From positions 214,369,031 through 214,433,030 of the forward strand of contig CM060962.1 in the NCBI GenBank assembly GCA_030765045.1: DNA of 64,000 nt, read 5' to 3'. Position numbers and translations under genes: made by a program. Shown here one piece after another: positions 42,332 through 52,860 of the stretch. A model generated the notes under the pieces. It saw only the letters and a program-made list of their open reading frames with translations, was not told the DNA's origin and did no database searches. The DNA is from Tenodera sinensis (Eukaryota; Arthropoda; Insecta; Mantodea; Mantidae). Position 1 is the first letter of the stretch; each line of letters starts with the position of its first letter.

Positions 42332-43280
42332 TAGGGTTGCCAATCTTTAAAAGTAAAATTACCGTACCGGCCACTCAAAATTATACATTTGGATTAAAAA
42401 TTATCGTACATCATAAACCAAATGCTACAACAATAAATGTATCAGCACAACACTTATGAAAATGTAATGGTATTGATGTTTATGATATCCTCTTGCAAGA
42501 CATGACCTCAACCAGTATTACACCTTTAGTACCTACATATGTTTCTCGCACTATTCATCTGAAAGTTCATCATCTTCCTCAACTTTTGCAGCATTATACA
42601 AATTTGTTGTTGAGATAAACTTTAACTCAGTGGCTTGCAGATTTTCAGACCCACCACATTCTTTCATAAGCTGAGACGACTGAATAAGTCCATTTACCTA
42701 GCGGTAAAGTAGGTGGATAAGTCCATATCTAGTGCCAATCTGATCTTAATTTTGGTTTTTATTAAACCTAATTTGGAAAAAACCTCTTTCACCAGAAGTA
42801 TTTCTATGGGGCAATGAAACCACTGATAATGCAACCTCCGCCATTTCTTTGAAATCAGTATATCCACCAAGGTGATGTGTTTAACAATACTCCAGAAACT
42901 GCCAGGTTAAGGATGTTCTTTATTTCACTCGGAATATCACGTATTCCGAGTTTTCTCCATTAATCATCAATTTTCTGGACAGCTACTTCTTCATTGAGAT
43001 TACAGATCTGAGCGCACTGGCAACAAGAGGATGAAGAGTGGGATTAGCAGGATAGGAAATGGCTGCCTTAGAGGGTTGGAGACAGGCCATGATGGCAAAA
43101 GTGGTGTCGCTATTTGTAGTTAATTTAACTTCGCTGGTGAGACAAACCAGTGAAAATGATATTTCGCCGGTATCGAAATTATCGCACATCCCCATAATTA
43201 TCGTACGGGTTGACAACCACGAGCACAAACATTCAAATTATCGTATGCCCCCATAATTATCGTGCGGGTTGGCAACCCTG
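42332..43280 (-). mobile_element. hAT element with 8-bp target duplication
   Basis: The ends read (T/C)AGGGTTGCCAA from both sides. An exact 8-bp duplication ATTTCTTG flanks them (42324-42331 and 43281-43288), the hAT signature. The minus strand keeps pieces of the C-terminal hATC region: SKLGLIKTKI-like sequence near 42.77 kb and KFISTTNLYNAAKVEEDDEL before a stop near 42.56 kb. At 949 bp it is internally deleted and non-autonomous. Confidence 0.85.
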
Positions 43281-43687
43281 ATTTCTTGCGATCATCATCC
43301 GTGTTTGCTCATGACGGGGTCGCCGTGATGCATGCGCGTGTAATATCACGGTTTTCAAACATTTTATGGCCAAACTAAACGTTACCCGTAAAAGGGATAC
43401 CCTAAAACGTCTTCAGGGAATTATTTAGTACGCTTTAAAAGCGGTTCGATACAAGTCGGTCCCCGGTGCTATATAATTACCCAAACTAATTTGCCAAAAA
43501 GATCTCTGTTTAATGGTGTGTGTATCGACACGTTGAGGACTGAACTTTTACTTTCCCTACTACGTATAGTAAGTAGGGCAAGTATTGTATTCGACCCAAA
43601 AATTCGGTGTTAAGATTTAACCGTAAATACATGTTTTGAGGTACCAGGTTTCAAAAAAGCACTTTTAGAAAAAGGTCCCTATGTGAG

Positions 43688-43804
<117 letters not shown>

Positions 43805-44600
43805 TAACGATTTTGATTAAAATGCCATATCTTTAAGATATTTTTATGGCAAATGAAATGTATATTTTAAATTTTCTGGCTATAGCCCATATAGTCCTTT
43901 TTACTCTTGATGACATTTGCATAACTAGTAAACCATAACAGATTGACCAAACCTTACCATACAAAACAATTAGATCTCGTTAAAACATACAATTAACGTC
44001 CAAATGCATTTTTTGTGGAGTGAACCATTTCGGAGATATTTCTTGTTATTTGTGTGAGTTTAACGATACCTATAATTTTCTCGAATGCAAGATCGTTATT
44101 CACCTTTTTATCTCTTGGCCGTGCAAAGAGAACGGAATTGCAAAGCCTTCATATAGCGACCAGCTTTACAAGATTTGACTATCGCTCAAAGCCTACTGTA
44201 TTCCCATATTTCCCTTGCAAGAAAATTAGCATTGAAATAATTTTTGCAAATGCTTATCTCGATTAACATGAACAAGATAGAGGAATAAGAGTTTGTAGGA
44301 ATAGTTGGTACAAGAATAGATAAGGCCATATGAGTGCAACACATCAGCATTTTACTGAATGTGTATTAAGGGGAAACTAAATGACTGAAATTGCCAAATA
44401 AGATAGCTTGTAGGTACATTTGAGCTTCCTCTTTAATTTCATACCTAGTTTATCATTATAGCCAATTATATTTTCTAAAATAGTACAGCAACTGCATTTT
44501 TGTACTCTGAATTCTATAACACTTCACAGGGAAATAATCATTACTTCTACGTACTGCAATATGTGTCGTACCTAAGAATTTCAACCATTAAAGTAATTTT
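43805..44600. other. Spacer containing a diverged repeat shared with 4.4-4.6 kb
   Basis: About 44085-44240 resembles the reverse complement of 4440-4600: both contain GCAAAGAGAA, AAGATTTGACTAT and CTGTAT in order, and the predicted peptides share AKR...SxHI...RFDY...P. No other feature is seen. Confidence 0.4.
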
Positions 44601-44945
44601 CAGCGGCACCGTGGCCGAGCGGTTAGGCTGTTCACCTACCACCTAGGCGGCCCGGGTTCGATGTCAGGGACCCGCATGTGGTATTCGTGATGGACAAAGC
44701 GGCGTCTGGACAGGTTTTCTCCAATTGCTCCAAAATCACCTTTCCAATCATCGATTTCGCCTGCATTTCATAGCATCTTCCCCACTATCATATTTGGTAT
44801 TTGGCTGACCACCCGCTTCCAGGTCTTCACTCTGTCCGGTCCATAGGTTCCTGTGTTGCTCAACAGGTGGCTGGCACTAGGCATTGGCTTGTAAGTCCTA
44901 CGGGGTGTAAGTCCTACGTAAGGGGAGAGTAATCAGATAAAGAAG
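44601..44945 (+). repeat. Full-length tRNA-derived SINE
   Basis: Head CACCGTGGCCGAGCGGTTAG (A box) and B box GGGTTCGATGTC. The body has GATGGACAAAGCGGCGTCTG, CGCCTGCATTTCATAGC and TTTGGCTGACCACCCGCTTC, and the tail ends in AAGAAGAAGAAAG. Same family as 39495-39821. Confidence 0.85.
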
Positions 44946-45125
44946 AAGAAAGTTCCAATTTGGCCCAACATGATTTTTGAGTTTCTCTACAGATGTCACC
45001 TTTGGGTTTTGCAAATGCACAAACCAATGTTGCCAACATAAGACTGACAAACACCACCACCATCTGACAAAGATCCGCCTATGTATCCATCTGTCCATCC
45101 GTCCATTCGTCCATTATATATATAT

Positions 45126-45815
45126 AGGGTGGAAGGGAAGTCATTACATTAATTTAAACCAGTGATAGATCTCAGTATTTGGAACACATTTTGTGTCTTA
45201 CGTTTTTGTCTCTGATCATTTCCTACGGAGATATTTTAGTTTTCTCGAAAACAACCTGGCAACACTGCAGATTGTGTGGACGTCACTTTCCCTAGCTCAG
45301 TACATAAACAAACACAGTAACGGTGCTTCTTGGGATTCACAAACAAATACCCTGCCTTGTCCTTCTGTGTTTACTGCGCGAGTGTAGGCCAATCACAAGC
45401 TTAGCTCCCAAAACATTAAAGCGAAAGTGAAAGTGCCAAACCTGTTTATATCCACAAACCAGCTCAATTCCCTGATCAACCTCAACGCAACGTTGTCGAC
45501 TTACTGCACGTGTGAAAAAGCTGCTTGGAACATTCCTTCACATCTTTTAAGTGACTAATTATTTCGAAACCCTGTGTGATGTCCCATAATTACTACCGAA
45601 GCTATGTCAGAAATAAGTTACTCTACGCATCTTACAAGTAACAAACTATCTTCGTACATTCCTGTGGAATTACGAATTCAGGTTGGATCAAAAACCATTT
45701 ATTTTTTCGAAATCGGCTGATCAAAGAACAAAATACCATTAGACCTTTTTGTTTGTAATGCTTCTATGAAGCACATATTAGAATGAATGTAGGTAATGAC
45801 TTTCCTTCCAACCTG
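45126..45815. mobile_element. MITE-like element, about 0.7 kb
   Basis: AGGGTGGAAGGGAAGTCATT at the left end is matched inverted by AATGACTTTCCTTCCAACCT at the right (about 28 bp with mismatches), within TATA-rich flanks compatible with a TA target. The interior has no recognisable transposase. Confidence 0.55.
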
Positions 45816-45825
45816 TATATATAGG

Positions 45826-46248
45826 TGTCCCAAAATTAGACCGAGAAACTTTGAGAGCTAATAGATAACATTATTTTAAACTCTTTTTGTTAAGAAAAGT
45901 TTTTTTGCCACGGTGCTACGTTTAAGCACTAGATGAGTTTAGTATCATAGATTACTGCTTCCCACCCAGTTTAGGTATTTACGGTAAAATAAACAAAGCA
46001 ACTTAGTATTGCATTTATCTTAGTAAGGCATGCAATCTTAATCCAAGGAACAACGCGGAACACATAAACAAAACACAAACATCTCATTGTTTACAGTTAA
46101 TCACAGATTTACTATTCAAAGTAAATGTTGGAACGTACGAACATTGCAATTAACAAAGAGTGCATCGACGTGCCTTATTCTGCCGTACTATCGTAGACAC
46201 CAGCCATTTCTCTGGTTTAACAGTTTGTGGGTCTAATTTTGAATAGTA
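45826..46248. mobile_element. Possible second MITE adjoining the first
   Basis: GGTGTCCCAAAATTAGACC near 45827 is partly matched inverted by GGGTCTAATTTTGAATA near 46230-46246. The core AAAATTAGACC is exact. Ends of this type are seen in mariner-like elements, but the match is short. Confidence 0.3.
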
Positions 46249-46802
46249 AAGCTTACATTTGACTACAGTTCTTCCTCTAATTCCTAAACCAGTTTTTATA
46301 TCCCTTTTGGAGGTAGCTTAGCAGAAGCGATTTGAATAGCCGTGATCGTTAGAGCGGTAGGCAATGGATTGGTCATCCATTTGATACTTCTACAATATAA
46401 GACAGCTGCAAATGTTTCAATTGTATTTCTTGTATAACAAGAAATTAGAATGAAGAGCCAATAAGGTATACCAAAAGTTAACAAATTTATATCTATTTCA
46501 TAAGACACAAGGCCAGTTAAAGAGTTAAAAAATTTACCTAATACCTTTCCATTTTCAGGAAATTGGGGAGTGTGAACGGCGCATCCTGGAAATTAAAAAG
46601 GTCGTTGACTTAACTTATTGTTAAAACATAAGTAATAATGGTAACTGTTTTTTTATGTTAAAGTAATTATTTAATTGTAAATTTAAATAAATGTTTCATT
46701 TTTTGTTAAATGTTAAGTCATTGATTTACATGTTAAAATTAACGTCCAGTGAAGCGGGCGGGTAAAGGCTTGTAAACATAAAACAAGGCGAGTTCTACGA
46801 GT

Positions 46803-47277
46803 AATAACGTCTCAACAGGGTGCCAAAACCCAGGTGGTGGGACATTTTTAATGAACCTGTAGTACACTGCGTATTTTACGAAGTGCCACCAGGTTATCAC
46901 GTCTTGTATGTGTCGTTACTACCACTAAAAGTTTGTCTTGCAGAATGGTTGATCTGCTGTGAACAAGCCATGCACGTAGACAAAGTTTGTTGCCTAAACC
47001 CGACAGGGACATTTTCAATGAACCTGTACTACAGGTACTTCAAGTTCCTCCAGGTTATCATGTCTTGTGCTATTTGTTATTACTAACACGAAACATCTGT
47101 TTTCTTCGCACAAGGTTCGTTCCAAAGCAGATGAGCTATGTTAGAAGACAAATTTTGGTGGAAGTAATGACACATAAGGGACAAGAGAACTCGGAAGTTC
47201 TTACTAGACTAGTGTGCAACAGGATCATCTAAAATGTCCTACCCGAGTTTCTTCACCATTTAGGTTGAGACGTTATT
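46803..47277. mobile_element. Small element with 14-bp perfect inverted ends
   Basis: AATAACGTCTCAAC (46803-46816) is repeated inverted as GTTGAGACGTTATT (47264-47277). The interior holds a degenerate direct repeat about 165 bp apart (AATGAACCTGTA...CCAGGTTATCA at about 46850 and 47017). No reading frame of note. Confidence 0.45.
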
Positions 47278-47649
47278 AAAACACGTCTTGCTTGTACATA
47301 TTTCTTACTCTGAACTAGGGCTGGAGACGTTACGAGTAAAACCGATGAGTTATCCGGTTTTCCGGTTCTGGCGCCTCTGTACGGTATACCGAGTAAACCG
47401 CGGTTCTACTCGAACGAAGAGTGAAATTAGATGGCGCTGCCGAGTCTAGCACTACTTTTGCTTCGTTTTCTGATTCTTTGGTTCTCTACAACCCCCTACG
47501 TTACCACATCCAGTGTTATATTATAAAGCACTTCTGCGGAGTCTTCTTAAGATAAAAAAGTTCACGTAATATACCAAATTATACGTATTCCATCAGTATT
47601 GTTGTCGGAGTAGATAAGGTGTGACCAGTTGTTCAGTTTAAAACTACGT

Positions 47650-48110
47650 ATTGTTTCCTATTAGTCATGTAGGATTCGATTAATTTATAACCTATATTTC
47701 TAATACCCAGGACAGCTACTTTTCTCATTAATATACTTTTTTCCATACAGTCGAAAGCCTTGGTAAGATCCAATAAGACAGCTGTGTATTTTCCTGCGTC
47801 AATACTTTGTGTAATTTCTTCTATTATATTATTTAAATGACTGAGCTGATTGTTGATCTATTTTTGACAGAATCATTTTGGTGCTTAGGTATTGAGTTGA
47901 ACTCAAGACTCATTAGTCTTTTATATATTACTCGTTCAAAAATTGTTAAGAGAGCTGTTAAGATTGATATTGGACAATAATTCTTCATTTTCTTTGTATC
48001 GCCTTTTTAATAGATTGGTATTACTTCATCAATTTTAAATTTGTCTGGGAAGATTCTTTATTCCAAACAGGAGTTCATTATTTCTACAAATGGATTTACG
48101 GTTTCTTGAC
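47650..48110 (-). pseudogene. LINE reverse transcriptase fragment (probably LINE-D)
   Basis: The minus strand reads IDAGKYTAVLLDLTKAFDCM followed by KVAVLGIRNIGYKL, the first catalytic region of a LINE reverse transcriptase (xDLxKAFDxV, with the Val now Met). Flanking sequence is full of stops. It lies downstream, in the same orientation, of the endonuclease fragments at 48.6-48.9 and 52.4-52.7 kb, so may be the same LINE. Confidence 0.6.
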
Positions 48111-48599
48111 TGCATAATTTTAGTAACGACATGAGGGGATACCATGGATACCAATACCAATTTTTTTGTTTTAATAGTTTTATTATATTTAGGATTTCTT
48201 TTGCATCACAGAGGTAGATGTAGATATTTGATGAGTTTTTGGTCTTATGTTTTCAGGGAGGATAAATGGCTTTGTTCAATATTACTGATTTTTATTATTA
48301 TTGCTATTATGTTAATATTGACTGATATGGCGATGCTAATGCAGTAGCTGTTAATAGCCTACTAACTCAACATTTTACTTTTATCTTAGTTTGTTCATTA
48401 TGAAATCTCATGCATATGCTTGGTCTTTTTTTTAAACAAGCACAGCTCCAAAATTTAATGCTGTGTAATAATCGTCCCCTAAACGAGAGTCAAATAGTGT
48501 CATTTTCTAGAGAACAGCAGAAACTGTGTAGGAAATCCTTAGAAGGAACATTAAAAAGATATTCCCATAACCTGAATTCTAGAACACATTCTACTCTCT

Positions 48600-48919
48600 T
48601 TGAGTGTGAAACAATCTGATACGATGTTGCACTTGCTGGACAACAAAACATAGAATTCATCAAAAGTAGCATACTTCGAATAAAAGTAAATTCCACGTCA
48701 TTCACATGCTTAATTTTCCATGCATCCTGAAGTTGCAGCTGAACCACTAGATGTTGTAACATTATGCTGAAATTGGGAGCACCTTTTTAATACTTAGTCT
48801 GCAGCGTGCAATTAAAGTCACCGCCGAGAAAAAATTCATTGCCATGCAGCAAATGTGGGGCTAAATCGTTTTGAAGGAACCGCTCTCACTCTTGTCACCG
48901 TGTACCTGCTGGAGCGTAT
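48600..48919 (-). pseudogene. LINE-D AP endonuclease, downstream half
   Basis: The minus strand from 48919 reads APAGTR (a stop within), RFLQNDLAPHLLHGNEFFLG and then GDFNCTLQT, the GDFN active-site motif. It continues with LVVQLQLQDAWKIKHVNDVE and FTFIRS. It continues the endonuclease interrupted at 52379, with Gypsy-B between them. Confidence 0.75.
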
Positions 48920-49417
48920 TGTGACATGGCTTCTGCATGTTATTAAGATTCCTTGATTTTCAAGGAGGTTGCCATGGAGACAGTTATTATTGGAGAGCGT
49001 TTGGGAAAGTTAAGAGACAGAAACTCAGAAACTATACTCCATCCAGCCTTAGATCCGACCCTTGTATCACTCCGCGATAACCTGACGTTATCACCTGCGA
49101 CCAACAGAGAACAAACACCACATGAACTCATACCTGGTATTTATGTTGCAACAGAACGATATTTACTCAGGAATTTTAGAAATATTGCGTTACATTTAAG
49201 TAGTCTTTACCAGGGTTATCGTACATCTTGAAAACTCACAGATAATCGCCGATATTTAAGGTACTATATTTTATGGTGTGCTTTGGTTTTGGCGTATTGC
49301 GAGTTCGTTGTTGATGGCTTGTGTTTACATCAAGTGCGGATCTAACGGTGGAGCGATTATAGTAGTGTGGCTGTACGTGAAGGTTGACAATATAAAAGAT
49401 TTCCTAAACTTGTTACA
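48920..49417 (+). repeat. Gypsy-B 5' LTR (498 bp)
   Basis: Shares its first 110 and last 57 bases or so with the 3' LTR. The middle, about 49030-49360, has no counterpart there. Confidence 0.85.
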
Positions 49418-49499
49418 TTTGGTGATCAGAAGTGGGATCGAAAGCTACTATGGAAGCCGCATTGGAAAAGATTTTACAACAGCTGAAGGAAATGAAATA

Positions 49500-50640
49500 A
49501 CAACCTGGCCGTGAATATGACCGAATTAACCACGGAAATGAAGGCTGCGAACGAGGCCCTTGCCGCCAGAAGAGCAGTTGGCCGGCGTCACGGAGCTGGG
49601 CAAGCGGATGGGTCAAGTGGATGAGCGCGTCGAAGACCTGTCGAACCGCGTTAATGACCTAGAGGGAAAGTTCCTGAACGCCATGGTGGAGGACATCGTC
49701 GGCAGAAGACTGAAAGATCTGAAGGCCGACGCGCCGGGACACGACACCACATCGGCGCGCGTCAAACCACAGAAGTACGACGGGACGTCAACCTTTGAGG
49801 TCTTCCGCCTCCAATTCGACACAGTTGCCAAGCACAATTGATCGCCAGAAGAAGAGGCCGCACAGCTGATAGCCAGCCTCCAGGGACGGGCTACAGAGGT
49901 GCTGAACACGGTCCAGACAGCGGCGGCATTGAAGGACATCTGGGAGGCCCTGGAGAACCGGTTCGGAAACCACCGCTTAGCCGCAAAAATTATTATTTTG
50001 TTGTTTAACGACGCTGTCAATTGCCAGGATCACATCAGCGTCGCCGGTGTGCCGGAATTTTGTTCCGCAGGAGTTCTTTTACATGCCAATAAATCTACTG
50101 ACATGGAGTTGTCGTTTTTAAGCACACTTAAAAACCATCGGTCTGGGCCGGGTTTGAACCCCGACCTTGGGAACAGTAGGCCAGCGTCTAACCAACTGAG
50201 CCACCCAGACCGACCGGCTTAGCCGCAGCCTACCGCAGCCAACTGAAATGTAGGATCCAACAGCCAGGGGAGACACTGCAGGAGTTCGCCCTGGCAATCG
50301 AACAGCTGGCTAGCAAAGCCTTGGTCGATTTCCCATCCGAATTCGTATCCCGAGAAGCCGCCTACACCTTCGTCGACGGGGTACGCGATGCCGAGACACG
50401 ACAGTGCTTAATGCTTGGTGACTACAAGACCATCCACGAGGCACTAACGGCCGCATTGAGGATGGAAGCGGCCAAAGTGACGGATACCCCGACCTCGAAG
50501 GCAAGTAGTATCCGCTACGATGAAGACCGAAGACCAGTCCAGGGACACCGACGAAGACCAAGTGGCGTGTGTTGGGGGTGTGGGCAGCCGGGACACCTGT
50601 AGAGAGACTGCCCGCACCAAAAAAGAGCAGCCGGAAAACG
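49500..50640 (+). pseudogene. Gypsy-B gag, split by a SINE
   Basis: A coiled-coil-like N-terminal part (MGQVDERVEDLSNRVNDLEG) is followed by KPQKYDGTSTFEVFRLQFDT (with a stop after VAKHN), then LQGRATEVLNTVQTAA and LEDIW..LENRFG-like capsid sequence. After the SINE at 49986-50217 it resumes with AYRSQLK-like sequence, ETLQEFALAIEQLA and AAYTFVDGVRDAETRQCLML. A CCHC-type knuckle CWGCGQPGHL follows, with a stop where CR(D)C should continue. This is the Mdg1/412-like gag pattern. Confidence 0.8.
49986..50217 (-). mobile_element. Complete SINE inserted in Gypsy-B, 10-bp duplication
   Basis: The 232-base insertion is flanked by an exact 10-bp duplication CTTAGCCGCA (49976-49985 and 50218-50227). 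The minus strand begins with a well-formed tRNA-like head (GTGGCTCAGTTGGTTAGACG A box, GGGGTTCAAACCC B box). It continues with a body holding GTAAAAGAACTCCTGCGGAA and GGCGACGCTGATG and ends in an AAT-rich tail. The body motif is one I recall as widespread in SINEs of several insect orders. Confidence 0.9.
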
Positions 50641-50729
50641 AGTAGGGGCCGGCGTGGCGAGGGGCACGTCGGCGCCGTCAACACCATCCCCTCGAGTGAC
50701 ACTGCGCGCCGTCAACCGACGTATGGATG

Positions 50730-52200
50730 ATAGCCTCATCGCGGACGGTTGGGTGAGAGGGAAGATTCACGCCAATGCGGATGCCATGTCCCGAAGACCC
50801 TGCCCAGAAGAGTGCGGCCAATGCACAAGCGTGGAAGAGAAGGAGCGTACCGCAGCTGCCAGAGTGGTCACGGTAGTGCCTGCGGACGGATGGGACAGCG
50901 CGGGCCTGAGGAGGGAGCAGCTGGTGGACGCTGACTTGGGGCCACTCTTGAGAGAAGTGGAGGCAGGGACAAGACCAAACTGGGAGGACATCGCACCCAG
51001 AAGCACTACGTACAAGTCATACTGGGCCCAATGGGACTCGCTGAAGGCCAGAGAGGGGGTGCTGTTCCCCGTATGGGAATCACCCGGTGGGAAGACGCAG
51101 AGAGAGAGAGAGAGCAGTTGGTACTTCCCCGGAGTAAGGTCCCGGAAGTCTTGGAGGAAGTGCACACAGGTACCTCAGGTGGACACCTAGGAGCAAACCG
51201 TACGATCGACAAACTCCGACAACGCTACTACTGGCTGAGTCTCCGAGCAGACGCTGAGAATTGGTACCGTCAATGTCATGTGTGCGCGGCGAGTCACGGC
51301 CCCCAGACTAGGAGCCGGGCTCGCATGCAGCAGTACAACGTCGGAGCGCCTTTCGAACGCATCGCCGTCGACATAGCTGGACCATTCCCGGAGTCCGATC
51401 GAGGCAACAAGTACCTGATGGTGGCTGTGAACTAATTCACCAAGTGGCCGGAGGTGTATGCCATCCCGAACCAGGAGGCGAAGACGGTTGCAGACTATCT
51501 CGTGGAGCAACTGTTCTGCCGTTTTGGTGTCCCGTTAGAACTCCACAGCGACCAGGGCACCAATGTTGAGTTCCACCTAATGAAGGAGGCATTGGAAAGA
51601 CTTGGGGTGAACAAGACCCGCACAACACCTCTACATCCACAGTCGGACGGCATGGTCGAGAGATACATCAAGACCCTAGAAGAACACCTGAGGAAGGAGG
51701 TGGCCAGCCATCAGCGAGATTGGGACCTCAAGGTACCACTGTTCTTGCTGGCCTACCGCTCGTCGGCGCACGACACCACAGGGATGACGCCAGCAAGTTT
51801 AATGTTCGGTCGAGAGCTACCCTCCCTTGTGACCTGGCTTTTAGGAGCCCCCGGGAAGCGAAACAGCCAGCGACCGAGTATGGTAGACCATCTCCACGAC
51901 ATGCACGAGATGGCTCGTCAGAACATCCAGATGGCGAGCGACCGCATGAAGACCCGGTACGACAGGCAAGCCAACAGCCGAGGATTCCAGCAAGGTGACC
52001 TGGTCTGGTTGTACCGCCCTACCCAGACCAAGGGACGCTGCCCAAAACTTCAACAACCATGGCAAGGGCCATACCGGGTGGTAAAGAGAATTAATGACGT
52101 AGTCTACCGCATCCAGAAGCTGCCCCAAGGAAAGATGTTAGTGGTACACCTGGATCGTCTAGCCCGTTACGGTGGTGCTGTTCGGGACAATCAGCATTGA
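50730..52200 (+). pseudogene. Gypsy-B integrase and end of pol
   Basis: Sequence begins at the HANADAMSRRPC segment that marks the junction of RNase H and integrase. After a frameshift near 51.1 kb come LEEVHTGTSGGHLGANRTI and CHVCAASHG (HHCC zinc motif), IAVDIAGPFPES (first Asp), one stop in VAVN-x-FTKWPE, LHSDQGTN (second Asp) and DGMVERYIKTL (Glu). A GPYRVVKRIND SH3-like tail and LVVHLDRLARY close the protein. The catalytic triad is intact but the gene is interrupted by one frameshift and one stop, and the polymerase half of pol is deleted. Confidence 0.9.
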
Positions 52201-52211
52201 GAAGGGAGCAG

Positions 52212-52374
52212 TGTGACATGGCTTCTCCATGTCATTAAGATTCCTTGATTTTCAAGGAGGTTGCCATGGAGACAGTTATTATTGGGGAGAGTTTGGAAAG
52301 GTTAAGAGACAGAAACTAGTAGTGTGGCTGTACATGAAGATTGACAAAATAAAAGATTTCCTAAACTTGTTACA
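52212..52374 (+). repeat. Gypsy-B 3' LTR (163 bp, shortened)
   Basis: Joins AGAGACAGAAACT directly to AGTAGTGTGGCTGTAC, whereas the 5' LTR has about 330 bp between these points. Ends TTGTTACA followed by the target duplication GTAT. Confidence 0.85.
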
Positions 52375-52378
52375 GTAT

Positions 52379-52674
52379 ATATTCACCAGTACAGTCACAT
52401 CCAAGGTGACTGAGAGGATCCGTCTGGAGGAGTCTATCTGAAAACCCTGTAGGGGAAGGCATTTCCTGTATGCCCTAGCAGTGCCCCTGCTGTCAAAGCC
52501 TAGATTAACCTTACAGTGGTAATTGTAAAGACCATCCAAGTTATGAGTATTAACTTGTTGTACAAAGCATATATCAACGTTGTTAACCTGGAGGAAACTA
52601 TTGAGCAGTTTTTGTGTTAACAGGTCTCTACACCCGTTCGCATTCACAGTTGCAATCGATCGTAGATATATCAT
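52379..52674 (-). pseudogene. LINE-D AP endonuclease, upstream half
   Basis: The minus strand reads IATVNANGCRDLLTQKLLNS, then NNVDICFVQQVNTHNLDGL (the catalytic E of LQEV is Q here) and LGFDSRGTARAYRKCLPL. It ends at VLVNIY, where Gypsy-B is inserted; APAG follows on the other side at 48919. The order matches an L1/Tx1-like or related endonuclease. The clade is uncertain. Confidence 0.8.
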
Positions 52675-52705
52675 GGCGAGAAGAAATTATTGCATAGGTA
52701 GTACT

Positions 52706-52860
52706 AATAGGTAGGCAGGCAGGTCGGCCGGTGGGTGGGAGGCAGGCAGGCAGGTAGGTAGGCAGGCAGATAGGTAGGTAGATAGGCAGGGAGGCAGGTA
52801 GGTAGGTAGGCAGGCAGGCAGGTAGGCAGGTAGGGAAGGACGGGACGGGATGAGACAGGA
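52706..52860. repeat. (GGCA/GGTA)n tetranucleotide repeat
   Basis: Runs of AGGT and AGGC units on the plus strand, ending in a GGACGGGACGGGATGAGACAGG motif. Confidence 0.95.

Larger units (their letters stand above)
48920..52374 (+). mobile_element. Gypsy-B: Gypsy element nested in a LINE
   Basis: The 5' LTR (48920-49417) and 3' LTR (52212-52374) both run TGTGACATGG...TTGTTACA. The element is flanked by an exact 4-bp duplication GTAT (48916-48919 and 52375-52378). A polypurine tract GAAGGGAGCAG precedes the 3' LTR and TGGTGATCAGAAGTGG follows the 5' LTR as the probable primer site. Gag and integrase remain; protease, reverse transcriptase and RNase H are missing. Base composition is much more GC-rich than the surroundings. 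Confidence 0.9.

Noticed and set aside
47330..47470. GC-richer CCGGTTTTCCGGTTCTGG segment as a possible promoter or element end
   Set aside because: No matching partner, no reading frame and no defined boundaries.
50098..50217. Functional tRNA gene on the minus strand
   Set aside because: It is the head of a complete SINE with a body, tail and target duplication.
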